Assembly: GCA_041396965.1 (NCBI GenBank)
Contig: JAWKXN010000001.1
Span: forward strand, 868,001-932,000
Reading direction: 5' to 3'
DNA from: Rickettsiales bacterium
Lineage (GTDB): Bacteria > Pseudomonadota > Alphaproteobacteria > Rickettsiales > SXRF01
DNA: 64,000 nucleotides
Part shown: positions 61,944-64,000 of the stretch, piece by piece
Numbering within the stretch: the first letter of the stretch is position 1
Layout: every line of letters begins with the position of its first letter
Position numbers and translations under genes: made by a program
Notes under the pieces: generated by a model
What the model saw: only the letters and a program-made list of their open reading frames with translations
The model's database searches: none
What the model was told of the DNA's origin: nothing

Positions 61944-63787
61944 ACTTATTACAAATACATGAACCTGGGCAGACACCTGTTCCTCATACGGACGTGGTAG
62001 CGGTTGGGATAGATCTTGGCACGACTAATAGCGTGGTAGCTCTTGCTAGTGATGATAAAGCAGAGGTCTTACATAATATTCATGGGCACGCCTTAGTGCC
62101 GTCAGTTGTTTATTATGATAATACAGGTGAAGTGGAGGTTGGTTATAGCGCGAAATTGCGTGCGTCACGTGGTGAGGAAAATGTTGTTTCATCAGTAAAG
62201 AGACTTATGGGTAGAGGAACTGATGATATAAAAAAAATACTAAACAACTCGCTGTATAATATAGAGGAGAGTGAAAACGGTGGCATGGTACGCCTGAAAA
62301 TAGGGGGGCGTGCGCTTACACCTGTTGAAATATCAGCGGATATTTTACGTTACCTTAAAGCTAACGCCGAAAAGGCGGTAGGCAAGGAAGTGGCAAAAGC
62401 GGTAATTACTGTACCTGCCTATTTTGATGACGCGGCACGTACAGCTACTAAAGACGCGGCGAAGCTTGCTGGGATTGAGGTGTTACGCTTGATAAACGAG
62501 CCAACCGCCGCCGCTCTTGCTTATGGGCTTGATAATGAAGCTGAGGGTATTTACGCCGTTTATGACCTTGGTGGTGGGACTTTTGATATTTCATTGCTTA
62601 AAATGGAAAAGGGTGTATTTCAGGTGCTTGCGACCGGTGGAGACACCATGCTTGGTGGTGATGATTTTGATCACGCTATAGTGGCTTGGATGCTTGCTGA
62701 GACTGGACAGAAAGGAGCGCAATTAAGTAGCGAGAAAATTAATGAGCTTATAGCGATAGCCCGTGACGCGAAGCAAGAGCTTAGTGAGAAGAGCAATATA
62801 GACATTGTGTATGAGGAGAAAAACTTAAGTCTTAGCCGAGATGATTTTGAGATTATCATAAATCCTATGATAGAGAAAACTATCTTGGTCTGTGAGCAGG
62901 TACTTGAGGACGCTAAACTTACTATTTCTGATATAAAAGGTGTGGTAATGGTTGGTGGTTCTACCCGTGTGCCGCTTGTTATAAATAAGGTGGAAGAGTT
63001 TTTCGCTAAAAAGCCGCTTACTAATGTAAATCCTGATGAGGTGGTGGCAATCGGAGCAGCACTTCAAGCGCAAGGGCTTACACATGGCTCTGATAATTTG
63101 CTGCTTGACGTTGTGCCTTTATCACTCGGGCTTGAGACGATGGGTGGGCTTACTGAAAAACTAATTTATCGTAATACTCCAATCCCAGCTTCCGTTGAGC
63201 AAGAATTTACTACCTATCAGGATGGGCAGACTGGACTAAAAATCCATGTGGTGCAAGGTGAGAGAGAGATGGTAGCGCATAATAGGTCGCTGGCGAATTT
63301 TGAGCTTTCCGGTATTCCACCACTTCCCGCTGGTGTCGCGCGAATCAGCATAATTTTCTCGGTAGACGCTGATGGATTGCTTACCGTGTCCGCTGAGGAA
63401 AAAACTACTGGCACTAAGCAAACTGTAGCTGTTAAACCGTCATATGGAATAGAGCCGGAAGAAATGGAAAAAATGCTCATGGATAGTATGGAAAACGCGA
63501 AGGAAGATATAACAGAACGTTTGTTGGTAGAGGCAAGAGTTGAGGCTAATCGCTCTATAATAGAGCTTAATAGCGCATTAGAACAAGATTCTAATTTGTT
63601 ATTAGAAGGAGAATGGAGAAAAATAGAACGACAGGTTATGGTGCTTAGAAACGCTATAGAAGGTGAGGATCGTGATTATATAGACGCTGAGCTTCAACAG
63701 CTTGCAAAAATCGCTGAACCTTTCGCGCAAAGAAGAATGGACAAAGCGGTAGGCTCTGCGTTAAAAGGAGTGAAGATAGGTAAATGA
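61940..63787 (+). CDS. hscA: Fe-S chaperone HscA (Hsp70 family)
   Basis: A 615-residue Hsp70 specialised for IscU. VGIDLGTTNSVVAL phosphate loop, AVITVPAYFDDAARTATKDAA, VYDLGGGTFDISLL, and MVGGSTRVP in the ATPase domain. Substrate domain with DVVPLSLGLETMGG. Length equals HscA rather than DnaK, and the long acidic DnaK tail is missing. Confidence 0.96.
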   Translation: MNLLQIHEPGQTPVPHTDVVAVGIDLGTTNSVVALASDDKAEVLHNIHGHALVPSVVYYDNTGEVEVGYSAKLRASRGEENVVSSVKRLMGRGTDDIKKILNNSLYNIEESENGGMVRLKIGGRALTPVEISADILRYLKANAEKAVGKEVAKAVITVPAYFDDAARTATKDAAKLAGIEVLRLINEPTAAALAYGLDNEAEGIYAVYDLGGGTFDISLLKMEKGVFQVLATGGDTMLGGDDFDHAIVAWMLAETGQKGAQLSSEKINELIAIARDAKQELSEKSNIDIVYEEKNLSLSRDDFEIIINPMIEKTILVCEQVLEDAKLTISDIKGVVMVGGSTRVPLVINKVEEFFAKKPLTNVNPDEVVAIGAALQAQGLTHGSDNLLLDVVPLSLGLETMGGLTEKLIYRNTPIPASVEQEFTTYQDGQTGLKIHVVQGEREMVAHNRSLANFELSGIPPLPAGVARISIIFSVDADGLLTVSAEEKTTGTKQTVAVKPSYGIEPEEMEKMLMDSMENAKEDITERLLVEARVEANRSIIELNSALEQDSNLLLEGEWRKIERQVMVLRNAIEGEDRDYIDAELQQLAKIAEPFAQRRMDKAVGSALKGVKIGK

Positions 63788-63850
63788 TTGATATAAAAAA
63801 TATCCAGATTATAATATGTTAATGTTTTTCTATAAATAAAGGTCTTTTGT

Positions 63851-64000
63851 ATGTTGCTTGAGGAATTGCGTTCTAATTATAAAGATAAGATTTTTGCTAT
63901 CGCGGCGAAATATCATGCTGAGAATATTAGAATTTTCGGCTCTGTGGTAAGAGGAAGCGCGAAAGAGGACAGTGATATAGATATTTTGGTAAGTTTTTTG
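63851..64000 (+). CDS. MNT-type nucleotidyltransferase, N-terminal part (cut by window edge)
   Basis: The first 50 residues are seen. The FGSVVRGSAKEDSDIDILV segment is the nucleotidyltransferase GSxxRG...SDIDxLV signature with both metal-binding Asp. Small proteins of this type (MntA-like) often act as the antitoxin of a HEPN toxin by AMPylating it. The AAGG at about 63838 is a likely ribosome site. The partner gene, if any, lies past the window. Confidence 0.75.
   Translation, partial: MLLEELRSNYKDKIFAIAAKYHAENIRIFGSVVRGSAKEDSDIDILVSFL

Overview
The window is a gene-dense, AT-rich stretch of an alphaproteobacterial chromosome. The support for that placement is a split b/b' F0 ATP synthase operon, a cbb3 oxidase cluster (ccoOQP-GHIS), an LdtR-like MarR regulator, CarD, a 7Fe-type FdxA, a TIGR02186-TauE pair, system I cytochrome c maturation genes and an alphaproteobacterial-type L36. 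Low G+C, one fresh insertion sequence and several frame-broken genes suggest a lineage under some genome decay. Intact cysE, aroC and a cbb3 oxidase argue against an extremely reduced parasite. I cannot fix the order: Rickettsiales-like, Holosporales-like and Micavibrio-like groups all remain possible.

Layout. 1-5.4 kb: end of the cbb3 oxidase operon and its assembly genes. 5.5-7.1 kb: two small exported proteins and a hydrolase. 7.3-9.6 kb: cysE, iscR and a first cysteine desulfurase. 9.6-12.2 kb: rhodanese, glycosyltransferase, hydrolase. 12.3-13.8 kb: a short gene split by a 1037-bp insertion sequence with perfect 24-bp ends and an 8-bp target duplication. 13.8-24.9 kb, nearly all on the minus strand: fabI, rpmJ, a large glycosyltransferase, a beta-barrel protein, atpIBEG'F, a DsbA-like protein, dciA, rnhB, a lytic transglycosylase and uracil-DNA glycosylase. 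25.2-35 kb: ETF-QO, a DUF815 ATPase, Usp, a TauE pair, envelope proteins, two DUF192 paralogues, a Trp-Gly repeat protein and an SDR. 35.2-45.5 kb: ccmC, fdxA, carD, aroC, a decayed lemA/DUF3137 pair, then ccmDEF-(J-like)-GHI. 45.5-58.3 kb: SPOR protein, tRNA-Cys, ABC-F ATPase, LdtR-like regulator, TRIC-type channel, tRNA-Leu, lon, two accessory genes, hemerythrin, SdhA. 58.5-64 kb: iscS-iscU-(aspartic protease)-iscA-hscB-(unknown)-hscA, then the start of a nucleotidyltransferase.

The genes share a theme of respiratory metal-cofactor assembly. The cbb3 oxidase needs heme c on CcoO/CcoP (supplied by Ccm) and copper (CcoI). Fe-S clusters come from the two Isc loci, with cysteine supplied by CysE and control by IscR. 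ETF-QO, SdhA, FdxA and CcoG are Fe-S enzymes or partners of Fe-S enzymes.

The least explained signals are: (1) a dispersed intergenic repeat, two long copies and shorter ones, whose hairpins are kept while the stem sequences change; (2) three genes whose frames are each broken by a -1 shift at or near an A/T run; (3) uncharacterised genes embedded in the isc and ccm operons, especially a predicted retropepsin-fold aspartic protease between iscU and iscA; (4) a two-gene unit at 53.2-55.8 kb joining an unknown membrane protein to a flavin oxidase. No CRISPR array, prophage or rRNA was seen.
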